A stretch of DNA of 40,135 bases from Desulfuromonadaceae bacterium (lineage in GTDB: Bacteria > Desulfobacterota > Desulfuromonadia > Geobacterales > Pseudopelobacteraceae), in the NCBI GenBank assembly GCA_028687585.1, contig JAQTZV010000037.1:1-40135 (forward strand), in the 5' to 3' direction. The notes beneath the pieces were generated by a model. It was given only the letters and a program-made list of their open reading frames with translations, had not been told where the DNA came from and did not search any database. Position 1 is the first letter of the stretch, and each line of letters opens with the position of its first letter. A program made the translations under genes and the position numbers. Shown piece by piece: positions 6,930 through 16,287 of the stretch.

Positions 6930-8636
6930 ATGATCTCAACTGTGAACACGAGATTTCCCGGCAAAGCTCAGGAGCGCTTCCTGATCACCGGTGAAACCGG
7001 ATATTCCGAGTACTGGCGCAGGGATAAATCGCCAGTTGAAATGCTCGAATTGGCAAAATTGCTTCACGGCATCAGAAAAATAGTCTCGCATATCGGAAGG
7101 AATTCCGGAACCGTTGTCTGGGATGGAATGTTGGAGAATCCGGACAGCATTACTCTTGACCCATCGCCGATTTTCGGTACCTATCCTATCCCGGCATCCA
7201 GAGCTGATATAGCCATAGGACTTGCCGTTCAAGGTGGGTATCACAAAACAGAGTGGAGTGATCACGTTAAGAATATGGCGCAGACCCAATTTAGTCTCCC
7301 GCCAATTTACGCCTACAAGTTCACTCTCTATCTGGATATGGCCGAAAGGATTTACGCAGACATTGTCTCAAACAAAAGCGTGTTAGGCCTATATACGGAA
7401 AAAGCCCGGCACTGGAGGACGGAAAAAGCGGCAAAAAAATATATTTCACCTCCCTCGTTCACCGAACTCCTGCATATTTGGTGGAAAATGGCCGCAGACA
7501 GAACTCAAGATGCCTTCAGGCATGAATATCGAGATACATCAGTAGTTCAGATGGCAGGTGCAACTTCTACAGGTCAATACTACGCCAAACCATTATTGAT
7601 TCTTAATAGCATAGTAGAAAAATTAATAACGGAATGTACATCGCTTCAAAGCGTCACGGATCGCTGCGAATGCCGATTAAACCTATATACATCAATTTTT
7701 AAAGATGTGTTGGATTGTGTCAAATTCTGGCCGGCTGACAGAAACGATCCTTTTCTCCTTTCAAACGATTTCCGGGAGGATATGGAAAAAGAAGATAAAG
7801 ATCAGAATGCTATCAAAGCAACGCTACTAAGCTTTGCCGATGAGATAGAGGATAATCTTAAGGGGAAAAAAGTAGATTTTACCGCTCAGGTGAAATCCAT
7901 AGTAGCCAATTTTGGCGAGGTCGCTCGGGTAGAGGGTAACGACCTCGTTATGCCATCAAAAAACGTCATTGATAAAGCTCTCCTCTATAAGCTCAAAACC
8001 GTCCTCCAATCAATTGCCCAGCGAAATATTTCCTACAGCAGGGGACTTGACTCCGGGAAGATTGATCGCACGCGTTTGTTCAGAGCGCCGACAACCGGTT
8101 CAATATTCAGCCTCAAGAAGGTTACGTACGAATTATTCAACGATATTGTTCTTCTCGTCGACTGCACGGGGTCTATGGCAGATCCGGTCAAATGGTCAAA
8201 AATATCTATCATCTATCAGACGCTCTTTATGGCAATCGTCAGTTATAACTCAAATGCCAGAATATTTGCCTACAACGAAAGAAGCGACACTTGCCGCATC
8301 ACAGAAATTTACAAGCATGGGGAATTTTTTTCCGTCATTCCCCATGGCAGGACTGCTTCCGGCGAGGCAATTATTGCAACATCCCTATCATTGAAAAGCA
8401 GCAGACGGAAGCCATTTATCATTCATATTACCGACGGTGCGACCAATTGGGGATGTGGGGTAAGTGACGCAATACGTCACTGTGCGAAGAAAAAAATACG
8501 CCTGTTAACTCTTGGATTAGAATGCGACCCCATGAACACAGATGCACTCCGTAAAGAATACGGCGAATATATCCAGTTTGTTAACAGCATAGAGCAACTT
8601 CCAAACGTGCTTAATAAACTTCTTTCGCCCAGATAA
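6930..8636 (+). CDS. bssF: VWA-domain protein, partner of the BssE ATPase
   Basis: A 568-aa soluble protein whose C-terminal third is a von Willebrand factor A domain. The metal-ion-dependent adhesion motif is present as DCTGS starting at D411, with Thr in place of the first Ser of DxSxS, and a later TDGA segment supplies another metal ligand. The N-terminal ~390 residues are helical and have no domain I recognise. MoxR/VWA pairs work as activation or metal-insertion complexes, so this protein probably acts with BssE on the synthase. The gene follows bssE by 2 bp. The bssF symbol rests on position and family, and naming of genes after bssE varies between strains. Confidence 0.75.
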   Translation: MISTVNTRFPGKAQERFLITGETGYSEYWRRDKSPVEMLELAKLLHGIRKIVSHIGRNSGTVVWDGMLENPDSITLDPSPIFGTYPIPASRADIAIGLAVQGGYHKTEWSDHVKNMAQTQFSLPPIYAYKFTLYLDMAERIYADIVSNKSVLGLYTEKARHWRTEKAAKKYISPPSFTELLHIWWKMAADRTQDAFRHEYRDTSVVQMAGATSTGQYYAKPLLILNSIVEKLITECTSLQSVTDRCECRLNLYTSIFKDVLDCVKFWPADRNDPFLLSNDFREDMEKEDKDQNAIKATLLSFADEIEDNLKGKKVDFTAQVKSIVANFGEVARVEGNDLVMPSKNVIDKALLYKLKTVLQSIAQRNISYSRGLDSGKIDRTRLFRAPTTGSIFSLKKVTYELFNDIVLLVDCTGSMADPVKWSKISIIYQTLFMAIVSYNSNARIFAYNERSDTCRITEIYKHGEFFSVIPHGRTASGEAIIATSLSLKSSRRKPFIIHITDGATNWGCGVSDAIRHCAKKKIRLLTLGLECDPMNTDALRKEYGEYIQFVNSIEQLPNVLNKLLSPR

Positions 8637-8660
8637 TGATCGAATTGAAAGGAGAGGATT

Positions 8661-8756
8661 ATGTCAGCGAACATTGCAAAAGCGATTAAAGGTGTTCCCG
8701 GTAGCACTGCGAGAACCCAATATCATAGATGCATGTGTCCATTGGGATACTTATAG
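8661..8756 (+). CDS. Small ORF, possibly remnant of a downstream bss gene
   Basis: A 31-codon frame starting MSANIAKAIKGVPGSTARTQ, with a strong GGAGAGGA ribosome-binding site at 8650-8657, placed 24 bp after bssF. The last dozen residues (YHRCMCPLGYL) look unlike a folded protein, and the gene stops just where a new unit begins. It could be a real small protein or the leftover 5' end of a gene cut by the junction with the YCF48 module. I do not recognise a family. Confidence 0.4.
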   Translation: MSANIAKAIKGVPGSTARTQYHRCMCPLGYL

Positions 8757-8821
8757 GATTTGCCTTTCAACCGGAACTTGTGCAGGGCGGTAATAACTAC
8801 TTAATGGAGGAAAAATTAAAA

Positions 8822-9841
8822 ATGGATAAGGTATTGTTTTCATTAATCAGAAAAACTGAAACGCTACTGTTGCTCGTGGCCTTTCAGCTGGTTCTTGGTG
8901 GCTGCGAGGCACGGTTGGACCTTGAAGGCGTCAAGAAGGAGATGGCAAAGCCAGTGCGGCGTACTGACAATTTTCTGGCACTTACAAACAATGGGACTGT
9001 AATCACTGCAGTCGGCAACAGCGGGTTGATTCTTACCAGTCCCAATGAAAGCAATCCTGAAGATGCACGAAAGTGGACTCGTTCCACAATTGAGGGGCGG
9101 CCCAATTTCGTCGACATCACCACTTGTCCTGACAACTCGATGATTGCACTGAGTATGGAGCGTCAAGTATGGACCAGCGTCAATAACGGCCAGAAGTGGA
9201 CCAAATCAGATCTGCCGACGAAAGAAACCGTGATTGCCCTTACCTGTGCGCCCAACGGCGATTACTGGGTTGTAGGCGCCGCAACCTCAATATTGCACAG
9301 CATCGATAAAGGTGGAAGCTGGAGTGATAAGAGCCTCAATCAAGATGCGCTAATAAACTTTATCCAGTTTTTTAATGCGAAAAATGGTCTGGTCTTAGGT
9401 GAATTTGGGTTAATGGCCAAGACTGTGGATGGTGGTCAGAGTTGGCAAAGATCTCAAAATATTCCGGATAATTTTTATCCCATGGGTGTCTACTTTACCG
9501 ACTCCGAGCATGGCTGGGTTGCCGGTCTGAGCGGAGCAATCCTCTACACTGACGATGGTGGAAAAAGCTGGAAACGTCAGGAGACACCTAACAGTGTTCC
9601 CCTCTACGGCATTCATGCCAAGGGTAACAGGATTTTCGCCTTAGGTGACGGTAACACCGTCCTCGAACTCGACGGGCAGCGATGGGTGGCTCATGACACC
9701 CCACCTCAATCAACCTATCTTCGTGACGCCGAGGTTATCAACGATGACATGCTGTTGGTTGCAGGTGGCAATGGAACGTTGACCACAGTAAAAATCAAAC
9801 AAAAACAAGAGCTCGTCGGAGGACACAGTAATGGCAAATAA
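8822..9841 (+). CDS. YCF48/BNR-repeat lipoprotein
   Basis: A 339-aa exported lipoprotein built of a beta-propeller of YCF48 type. With ATG 8822 the signal peptide is short, with a hydrophobic stretch 15-25 and a lipobox ending at C28 (VLGGC). At least four Asp-box repeats of the form (T/S)xDxGxxW are visible (SVNNGQKW, SIDKGGSW, TVDGGQSW, TDDGGKSW). Earlier in-frame starts at 8729 and 8804 would bury the signal peptide, and a GGAGG lies 11 bp before 8822. It overlaps the RND gene by 11 bp. In other bacteria YCF48 proteins sit beside RND, DUF1302 and DUF1329 genes, as here, and may be periplasmic adaptors. Function is inferred only from context. Confidence 0.8.
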   Translation: MDKVLFSLIRKTETLLLLVAFQLVLGGCEARLDLEGVKKEMAKPVRRTDNFLALTNNGTVITAVGNSGLILTSPNESNPEDARKWTRSTIEGRPNFVDITTCPDNSMIALSMERQVWTSVNNGQKWTKSDLPTKETVIALTCAPNGDYWVVGAATSILHSIDKGGSWSDKSLNQDALINFIQFFNAKNGLVLGEFGLMAKTVDGGQSWQRSQNIPDNFYPMGVYFTDSEHGWVAGLSGAILYTDDGGKSWKRQETPNSVPLYGIHAKGNRIFALGDGNTVLELDGQRWVAHDTPPQSTYLRDAEVINDDMLLVAGGNGTLTTVKIKQKQELVGGHSNGK

Positions 9842-12233
9842 TGATAAATTTTATACACCTGCAGTACATATGTTCACTCATATGATGCACAGCATTAAAG
9901 AGCGGATATTCGCTCATCCCAAAATTTTTCTTGTGGTGATCCTGCTGATTACGATCTTCTTTGCTACACGAATTCCGATGCTGAAGATCTATTCCGATTT
10001 TGCCGACTTATTGCCCCAGAGTCACGAATATATTAAATTACACAATGATATCAAGGAGTCCTTTGGCGGCGCCAACGTAATAACCGTTGCTGTTGAAGTA
10101 GAAAAAGGTGACATTTTCAGCAATGATGCCTTGGCAAGAGTTAACCGCATTACTCAAGCGATCGACAGTCTGCCCGGAGTCAATCACAATCTGGTGACCA
10201 GTGTCACTCATCGTAACACCCGCAAGGTCTGGCTGTCCGAAGATGGCAACATCAACTCTGAACCCTACTACGATCCATTGGCCTCCGACCTGCCGGCTGA
10301 GAAACTGACAATTATTAAAAATGAAGTATCTGCCAATCCGCGAGTTTACGGCCCCATGGTTTCGCCGGATATGCGCATGGCGATGATCAAGGCACAACTG
10401 ATCGAAGGCGAGCTCGATTACGCTCTGATTTTCAAAGAGCTTCAGAAGATACGGAAAGCGGAAACGGTCCCTGGTTTCAAAATTTATATTACAGGGCAGC
10501 CGATGCTGCTCGGCTGGACGTATCAATATCTGGATCAACTCCTCCAGATCCTTCTCTATACAGTTCTGCTCATGATTGCTCTGCTCGTTTTGTATTTCCG
10601 GAAGCTCTATGGGGTATTGATCCCGTTAGCAGGGGTAATTGTTTCCACAATCTGGGGTCTCGGTATAATTTCACTCTTCGGCTACAATCTGGACCCACTG
10701 AGCATGGTCATCCCCTTCCTGATTTCGGCCCGGGCCCTGTCCCATGGTATCCAAAACGTGGAGCGCTACTATCTGGAGCTTACCATAGACCCCGATCCAC
10801 GCAGGGCCGCCAATAAAACATTTGAAAACCTGTTTCACCCTGGATCTGTAGGCATTTTTAGCGATGCCGTCGGACTGATACTTATCGCCATTGGCGCCAT
10901 CCCTCTAAACACCAAATTGGCGTATTACGCCTCAATTTGGGCGCTAACCATCATTATTACGGTACTGTTTTCTGTTCCGTTGCTGTTAATGATTTTGCCA
11001 AAACCGAAAAATGTCGAGATTAAAAGAGGATTCCTGTGGGGAATCAACACCTTTTTCAGCAACATTATTACCGCCAAACACACCCCAAGGCTGGCAATGA
11101 TTATCGCAGGAATCATGCTCTGCGGAAGTTGGTATTTTTCATCTAAAATAGTTATCGGCGAATCGGAACCCGGATCGCCCATCCTGTATCAAAGCCATGA
11201 CTACAACACCTCTTCCAAGAAGATCAATGACAGCTTTCCTGGATCAGAGGAACTGTACCTGGTGGCCGAAACCGACACCAAGGAGGGTTTAAAGCGCCCC
11301 GAAGTGCTGTTTGCTCTTGAGGATCTGGAAAGGCATATGATGCTTGACCCCGGCTTGGGTGGTGTAAAGGGCATAGATGGACTGGTGAAACAGGTCAACC
11401 GGCTACTCCACAGTGTTGACCCACGATTTCAGGTGATCCCGGACAGCAAGGAATATGTCGGCGGCGTTATGTACACGTACATGATGTCTAATCCGGTTCC
11501 TGGTGCATTGAACGAGTTTGTTGATACCAACGAGCAGAAGGCCAATCTGGTCTTTTATTACAAGGATCACAAAGGCGAGACGATTCGTCGGGCAATTCAT
11601 ATGGCCAAACAGTGGATAGCCGAAAATGAAGGGAAGGTTAAAGGGTTAAAAATCCGTTTGGCAGGCGGGACCATCGGGGTAACAGCGTCAATGAACGAGG
11701 CCGCATACGGAACAAATATCATTGTGGTCCCATTAGCGGTTGCGTTTGTTATTGCCATTGTCTCCCTCTCCTACAACTCCCTCCGAGCAGGCCTGATGAT
11801 GTTTATGTCAATGCTATTCGCCACCTCCTTGACTTATGCATATATGGGCATTAGCGGACTGGGTCTCAATATCAATACGGTTCCAATTATATCCGTGGGC
11901 ATTGGTGTCGGTATTGATTACTCGATTTACATGATGGATCGAATTCGATGTGAAATGGTTATTTTAAAAGACCTCAGAGAGGCCACAATCAAAGCCATTT
12001 CCACCACCGGCCAGGCAGTCTGCTTTACAGCCTTTACCCTGATTGCGGGAATTGTCATGTGGGTGTTCATGTCTGATCTGCGCTTTCAGGCAGATGCGTC
12101 AAGGTTGCTTATTGTCATGGTTGTGCTCAACGCGCTTTGCGCAATGGTGCTGGTTCCTGCCTGGGTGCTGCTGTTCAAACCGAATTTTATATGCAGAGTC
12201 TACGAGGATCAAGATGGAATAATCCACAGTTGA
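9831..12233 (+). CDS. RND-superfamily exporter (MMPL/patched-like)
   Basis: An 800-aa inner-membrane protein with the duplicated topology of the RND superfamily. There is one N-terminal membrane helix (about 30-48), a large periplasmic loop (about 50-230), a bundle of five helices (about 235-400), then a second helix, second loop (about 430-620) and a second five-helix bundle (about 625-785). The second bundle contains the conserved GIGVGIDYSIYM segment of MMPL/SSD-type exporters. Such proteins are proton-driven and export lipids or hydrophobic compounds. Its translation is coupled to the YCF48 lipoprotein by overlap. The DUF1302 protein downstream could supply the outer-membrane step. Confidence 0.88.
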   Translation: MANNDKFYTPAVHMFTHMMHSIKERIFAHPKIFLVVILLITIFFATRIPMLKIYSDFADLLPQSHEYIKLHNDIKESFGGANVITVAVEVEKGDIFSNDALARVNRITQAIDSLPGVNHNLVTSVTHRNTRKVWLSEDGNINSEPYYDPLASDLPAEKLTIIKNEVSANPRVYGPMVSPDMRMAMIKAQLIEGELDYALIFKELQKIRKAETVPGFKIYITGQPMLLGWTYQYLDQLLQILLYTVLLMIALLVLYFRKLYGVLIPLAGVIVSTIWGLGIISLFGYNLDPLSMVIPFLISARALSHGIQNVERYYLELTIDPDPRRAANKTFENLFHPGSVGIFSDAVGLILIAIGAIPLNTKLAYYASIWALTIIITVLFSVPLLLMILPKPKNVEIKRGFLWGINTFFSNIITAKHTPRLAMIIAGIMLCGSWYFSSKIVIGESEPGSPILYQSHDYNTSSKKINDSFPGSEELYLVAETDTKEGLKRPEVLFALEDLERHMMLDPGLGGVKGIDGLVKQVNRLLHSVDPRFQVIPDSKEYVGGVMYTYMMSNPVPGALNEFVDTNEQKANLVFYYKDHKGETIRRAIHMAKQWIAENEGKVKGLKIRLAGGTIGVTASMNEAAYGTNIIVVPLAVAFVIAIVSLSYNSLRAGLMMFMSMLFATSLTYAYMGISGLGLNINTVPIISVGIGVGIDYSIYMMDRIRCEMVILKDLREATIKAISTTGQAVCFTAFTLIAGIVMWVFMSDLRFQADASRLLIVMVVLNALCAMVLVPAWVLLFKPNFICRVYEDQDGIIHS

Positions 12234-12345
12234 CCGTGCTCGGAGTTATTTCAGAAAAAGGAGGGAATCGTATGGGATAAATATTGAATAATCCGCGTAC
12301 AGCCGTGCTCAGTAGTTGATTTCACTAAAAGGAGGGAAGTGCATG
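12234..12345 (+). repeat. Imperfect direct duplication of a ribosome-binding region with a two-codon ORF
   Basis: Copy 1 (12234-12274) and copy 2 (12303-12345) share CCGTGCTC, AGTT, TTTCA, AAAAGGAGGGAA and a final ATG at matching positions. Copy 2 starts the DUF1302 gene. Copy 1 reads ATG GGA TAA, a Met-Gly-stop mini-ORF behind a strong ribosome-binding site. Confidence 0.7.
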
Positions 12346-14154
12346 ATGAAAACTGCGACACAAAAGGGATTTAAGAAGAGTACCCTGTCGGTGGCTGTCA
12401 GCGTCGGCGGCATGCTGCTGATATCTGCAATAACAGCAGCGGCAACGGAAGCGATACCGACAGCAACAGATACAGCAGCAACATCGGAAGCAATACTGTC
12501 AACAACAGAAACAGCAGCAGAAACAAAACCGGTAGCAGCAAAGAATGCGAACTTTTTTGGTAAAACCAGCGGTTATATTGAAAATGCCACCTTTTTTCGG
12601 GACAGACTGGGACTATCAAAATTTCGCAACACAGCACAGTTAGAGTTAGAGAAGCGGATCGACACCAGCCTTTTCATTAACGGAGTGTTCCGTGCAACTT
12701 ATGACGGCGTCTATGATCTCAATGACAGCAAATTCGGACCAAATTCCAATAGAGAGGGATATCTTGGCCAAAATTGGCACTCGCGCGACGATGCAACAAC
12801 AAACAACCCCGTATTGGGTGGAAAACCATTTATCTCTGCACCTGTTCCTTTTGTTTGTGAAAACGACCCGACCCTGTGTCGTAACCTCAAGGGCTACATG
12901 GATAAATCAAAGAACGATGCCAGGTTCCCAGAATTTAATGATGAATTAGACTTCATTAGAGAGCTGTATGTCGACAAGACCATCTCATTGAGCAACGGCA
13001 CAAAACTATCAGCTCGCCTCGGTAAGCAGCAGGTTGTCTGGGGGAAATCTGACCTGTTCCGGGTACTCGATGTCATAAACCCGGTCGATTATTCACGCCA
13101 AAATATCTACGACGAATTGCAGGATATCCGTATTCCGCAGTGGATACTGAAAGCCGAATCACGTTTTGGAAAAGTTGGGTTTTTAGATGAGCTCACCACT
13201 TCTGTGGTGTGGAATTTTGACAAATTCCGTCCAAGTGTTCTCGGTCAGGCCGGCCAGCCCTATAAGATGCTGGATGCCGGGAGTCTCTTCAGTTCCTACA
13301 TGAATATCGATCAGCACCCTGTAGTAGGCGCCTTGTATCCCGGAGGACCGGTACCGATTATTCATGATGTTAATATCCCCGGCTGGAATTTCGCAAACAC
13401 TCAAATTGGCCTCAGGACGGAAGGACTCTATAATGGCATAACCTTCACTCTCAATTACCTGCATTACCGTCAGCAGCTGCCGTCAACTCACTTTCGCGAG
13501 CATCCGGCTGTTCCGGGTAGCGGACTGCCGGCCCCCGATGGTGTCTACGATCTTGAATTCCCTGAGGTAAACCTGTTTGGTGGTTCCATCGACTATTTTT
13601 TCCCATCTATAGACTCGTCGTTGCGCATGGAAACCACCTACACCAAAGGCGAAGAACTAATTCGTGAAACGGATGGATACCAAAAAACCGATATGTTCCG
13701 TTATGTAATTGGTTTCGACAAGACTCAGTGGATTCCGCTGTTAAACAGCAGACGTACTTTTTTGATCTCTGCCCAGCTGTTTGGCCAACATATTCTGAAT
13801 CACAGGGATGATATGCCTGACTACAAGAACGATTGGGTAGGAACTCTTCTCTTTCAAGGGTTTTATGACTTCGACCGGATTATCCCCAAGGTCCTCGTAG
13901 CTCGCGATTTCCGGAGTGAGGGAATGGCGGTTGCTCCCAGTGTCGACTGGTTTGCGACCGACAATTTAAAGATCACCTTGGCGGGCAACATCAAAATGGG
14001 GGGGAAGAAAAAATTCGACTGGTCGGCCAATGACGCTCTGTCAGGAGCACCAATGCCGAACGATTATGAACCACTGGCACGTTTTACCAACGGACCCATT
14101 GGTGTTGCTAACAAAGAAGACGAAATCCAGTTAACTCTTCGCTACTCTTTTTAA
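12343..14154 (+). CDS. DUF1302 outer-membrane protein
   Basis: A 603-aa exported protein of the DUF1302 family, predicted to form an outer-membrane beta-barrel. The signal peptide has a basic N-terminus and a hydrophobic core (about 16-33) ending near ITAAA. The next ~30 residues are a low-complexity Ala/Thr/Glu stretch, after which the folded domain starts near NANFFGKTSGYIEN. The protein ends in LTLRYSF, the terminal Phe being the usual barrel-assembly signal. Family members pair with DUF1329 proteins and RND exporters near genes for hydrocarbon or sterol use. Start ATG 12343 is chosen because AGGAGGGAA lies just upstream. A second ATG follows immediately at 12346. Confidence 0.85.
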   Translation: MMKTATQKGFKKSTLSVAVSVGGMLLISAITAAATEAIPTATDTAATSEAILSTTETAAETKPVAAKNANFFGKTSGYIENATFFRDRLGLSKFRNTAQLELEKRIDTSLFINGVFRATYDGVYDLNDSKFGPNSNREGYLGQNWHSRDDATTNNPVLGGKPFISAPVPFVCENDPTLCRNLKGYMDKSKNDARFPEFNDELDFIRELYVDKTISLSNGTKLSARLGKQQVVWGKSDLFRVLDVINPVDYSRQNIYDELQDIRIPQWILKAESRFGKVGFLDELTTSVVWNFDKFRPSVLGQAGQPYKMLDAGSLFSSYMNIDQHPVVGALYPGGPVPIIHDVNIPGWNFANTQIGLRTEGLYNGITFTLNYLHYRQQLPSTHFREHPAVPGSGLPAPDGVYDLEFPEVNLFGGSIDYFFPSIDSSLRMETTYTKGEELIRETDGYQKTDMFRYVIGFDKTQWIPLLNSRRTFLISAQLFGQHILNHRDDMPDYKNDWVGTLLFQGFYDFDRIIPKVLVARDFRSEGMAVAPSVDWFATDNLKITLAGNIKMGGKKKFDWSANDALSGAPMPNDYEPLARFTNGPIGVANKEDEIQLTLRYSF

Positions 14155-14182
14155 CCTACAACAACGAAAGGAATTTAATATT

Positions 14183-15496
14183 ATGAGAAACAAAATTCTA
14201 TTTTCTACGGCATATTTGATACTGCTGTCAACCATGGCTTCTGCCGCGACTTTGGCAGATGTGGAAAACTCCTTTTACCCTTACAAAAAAGGTGTCCCTC
14301 AGGTTGCTGGAATCAAACCCGGCATGGTTATCAATTCCAAAAATTGGCAGATCGCTAAAGATGCGCTTGAACCGGCTTTTCAGGGTTATATTCAAAAAGG
14401 AAATTACGAAATAAAGGTCGGCGAAACGACCTCTTTCGACCAAGGTAAGACTTATATCGAACAGACCAAAGCCCGACTCAACAAAGCCAAGCTTGGTGAC
14501 AAGCCCGGTGAGATTACTGGCAGTGATGCCGGTCGGCCATTCCCGGAAGAACCTTCCCTGAGCGACCCCAGGGCTGGCGACAAACTGGCCTGGAACTTCA
14601 AGTATGGGTTTTCACAGGGCGACGATTGGTCCATTTCGCCGTGGTACTGGAAGTTCCGCAACATGAAGACCGATCAAATTGAACGGTCCTTGATATTTGA
14701 CTTTCACATCATGAAATTCACCCATCGTAGCGTAGTTTCGCCGATTCCTGCGCTAAAAGACAACCCTTCCAATATATTCCGCGCTAATTATTTCAAAGCG
14801 TTGGAGCCCTTTGACATAAAGAATACGCAGGTTTTGATCCAACGCTTCGAAGAGGATACAAAGCTTGACGACTCCTACCTTTACCTCGGGTTTCAGCGCC
14901 GTGTGCGCCGCATGTCCAGCGGGCAGACCACCGATGCTTTCCTCGGTTCTGATATCACGATTGAGGACTTTGAAGGTTATAACGGCCGCATCAGTGACAT
15001 GAAGTGGACTTACATGGGAACCAAAACCTTATTGGTGCCCTTTTATAATCACAATGACATGCCTCTCGACAAGGAAATGTACAAAGGCGACAAAGATGGC
15101 TTCAAAATGATAGCGGGGACCGGTAAGGGAGGGTGTTTCCCGGCAGTTACCTGGCAACTGCGGAAAGTCTATATCCTGGAGTCAAAACCACTTGACAAGA
15201 ACCATCCGGTCAGTAAACGTATCCACTATATGGATGCCCAGACAGCGGTCATACCCCTTACCTCTATATATGACCGCTCCGGAAAACTGTGGAAAAGTTT
15301 TACCATCGCTTATACCCATGCGGATAACAGTTTGCCGCAAAACAAGGGAACCGGCACCACTATGTACGATTTTACTAGCTTGATTGATACCCAGGCCGAT
15401 CACTGCACCACGGGGCATTTCAAGACGATGGCTCATAGTCCGGCTACCACACGGGCTTTGTTTACTGTCGAAAATATGCGCTCATCAGGGAAATAG
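14183..15496 (+). CDS. DUF1329 exported protein
   Basis: A 437-aa protein of the DUF1329 family with a cleavable signal peptide (hydrophobic 5-20, likely cut after ASA). No catalytic motif is evident. The family has a LolA/LolB-like fold in structural predictions and nearly always travels with DUF1302, which suggests a periplasmic carrier of a lipid or hydrophobic compound between the RND exporter and the outer membrane. It follows DUF1302 by 28 bp and ends the operon at a strong terminator. Its link to toluene uptake, tolerance or product export is an inference from position. Confidence 0.82.
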   Translation: MRNKILFSTAYLILLSTMASAATLADVENSFYPYKKGVPQVAGIKPGMVINSKNWQIAKDALEPAFQGYIQKGNYEIKVGETTSFDQGKTYIEQTKARLNKAKLGDKPGEITGSDAGRPFPEEPSLSDPRAGDKLAWNFKYGFSQGDDWSISPWYWKFRNMKTDQIERSLIFDFHIMKFTHRSVVSPIPALKDNPSNIFRANYFKALEPFDIKNTQVLIQRFEEDTKLDDSYLYLGFQRRVRRMSSGQTTDAFLGSDITIEDFEGYNGRISDMKWTYMGTKTLLVPFYNHNDMPLDKEMYKGDKDGFKMIAGTGKGGCFPAVTWQLRKVYILESKPLDKNHPVSKRIHYMDAQTAVIPLTSIYDRSGKLWKSFTIAYTHADNSLPQNKGTGTTMYDFTSLIDTQADHCTTGHFKTMAHSPATTRALFTVENMRSSGK

Positions 15497-15499
15497 AAG

Positions 15500-15540
15500 A
15501 TAGCCTCCTGACTTTTTTAGGAGTCAGGAGGCTATTTATA
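15500..15540 (+). terminator. Intrinsic terminator after DUF1329
   Basis: ATAGCCTCCTGAC (15500-15512) pairs perfectly with GTCAGGAGGCTAT (15523-15535) across a 10-base loop, followed by TTATATT. It starts 4 bp after the DUF1329 stop. Confidence 0.85.
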
Positions 15541-15617
15541 TTGGTTGTTGTTGCGGAGGGAAACCTCCACGCCATTTTCGAGTCCTGCTAAAATATTTCA
15601 CAAAAAGGATGAAGGTA

Positions 15618-16187
15618 ATGCGTAGTGATCTGTTAATAAACAAAATATTGAACCTGGAATGGGAAATGTTTGTTCGTGTAAAAAGCGCCCATCCTGCTGC
15701 TTGCCAGAGCACTCCCGACAAATTCAGGGCAATTCGAAGCAGCGTGTTCATGATGTGGACAGCGGAGATGTTGGCTGCCTATCTGGAACAGTTAGAGAAC
15801 GCTAAAGTGCAGGGACGCAACCTTCTCACAGAAAAATATGCACGCATGGACAACCTGATTCCGCCACTGACGAACAGCCCGTATGTTGATGAGATCATCG
15901 AAATCAATGAAATCTGGCAGAGAGAATTGAAAGAAAAATATCCGATTCTCTATAATCGCTGTTGCCGCACAATGGAGGCGACAGGTGATGGTCAGAATTT
16001 CTCAGTATATCTACGTAGTGAGCTTGAGACGTACGGCGACAGCACCTTGGGACTCTATTATTGGAACGTGAAAAACGCGTACAATAAAAAAGAAAATTTA
16101 TCAATTGAAGCATTGAAACATCTTGTACAAAAAGGCGGTTACAGAAATCTGGAACATGCTGAAAGTTGTTTGAGTGAAGAGGGGTAA
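15618..16187 (+). CDS. DUF4125 family protein
   Basis: A 189-aa soluble protein, rich in Glu, Lys and aromatic residues and mostly helical, with a motif LEWEMF near the N-terminus and a paired Cys (NRCCRTM) in the middle. It resembles DUF4125 proteins, which are often encoded beside DUF4037 proteins, as here. No catalytic function is known to me. ATG 15618 is preferred over 15609 because AGGA lies eight bases ahead of it, whereas AAAAGG abuts 15609. First gene of a new unit after the terminator. Confidence 0.65.
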   Translation: MRSDLLINKILNLEWEMFVRVKSAHPAACQSTPDKFRAIRSSVFMMWTAEMLAAYLEQLENAKVQGRNLLTEKYARMDNLIPPLTNSPYVDEIIEINEIWQRELKEKYPILYNRCCRTMEATGDGQNFSVYLRSELETYGDSTLGLYYWNVKNAYNKKENLSIEALKHLVQKGGYRNLEHAESCLSEEG

Positions 16188-16287
16188 TATTAGTCTCTTT
16201 CAGAGGTGATGCAACAAATCGAATATATTTGCGAATATTTATACGGAGTCTGTGCGTCCGAAATATTTCAATGTGAGGGGACAAACG

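Noticed and set aside
16219..16242. Tandem CGAATAT motif upstream of the alcohol dehydrogenase as an operator
   Set aside because: Only two short AT-rich units with imperfect spacing; no other copy near genes of the cluster.
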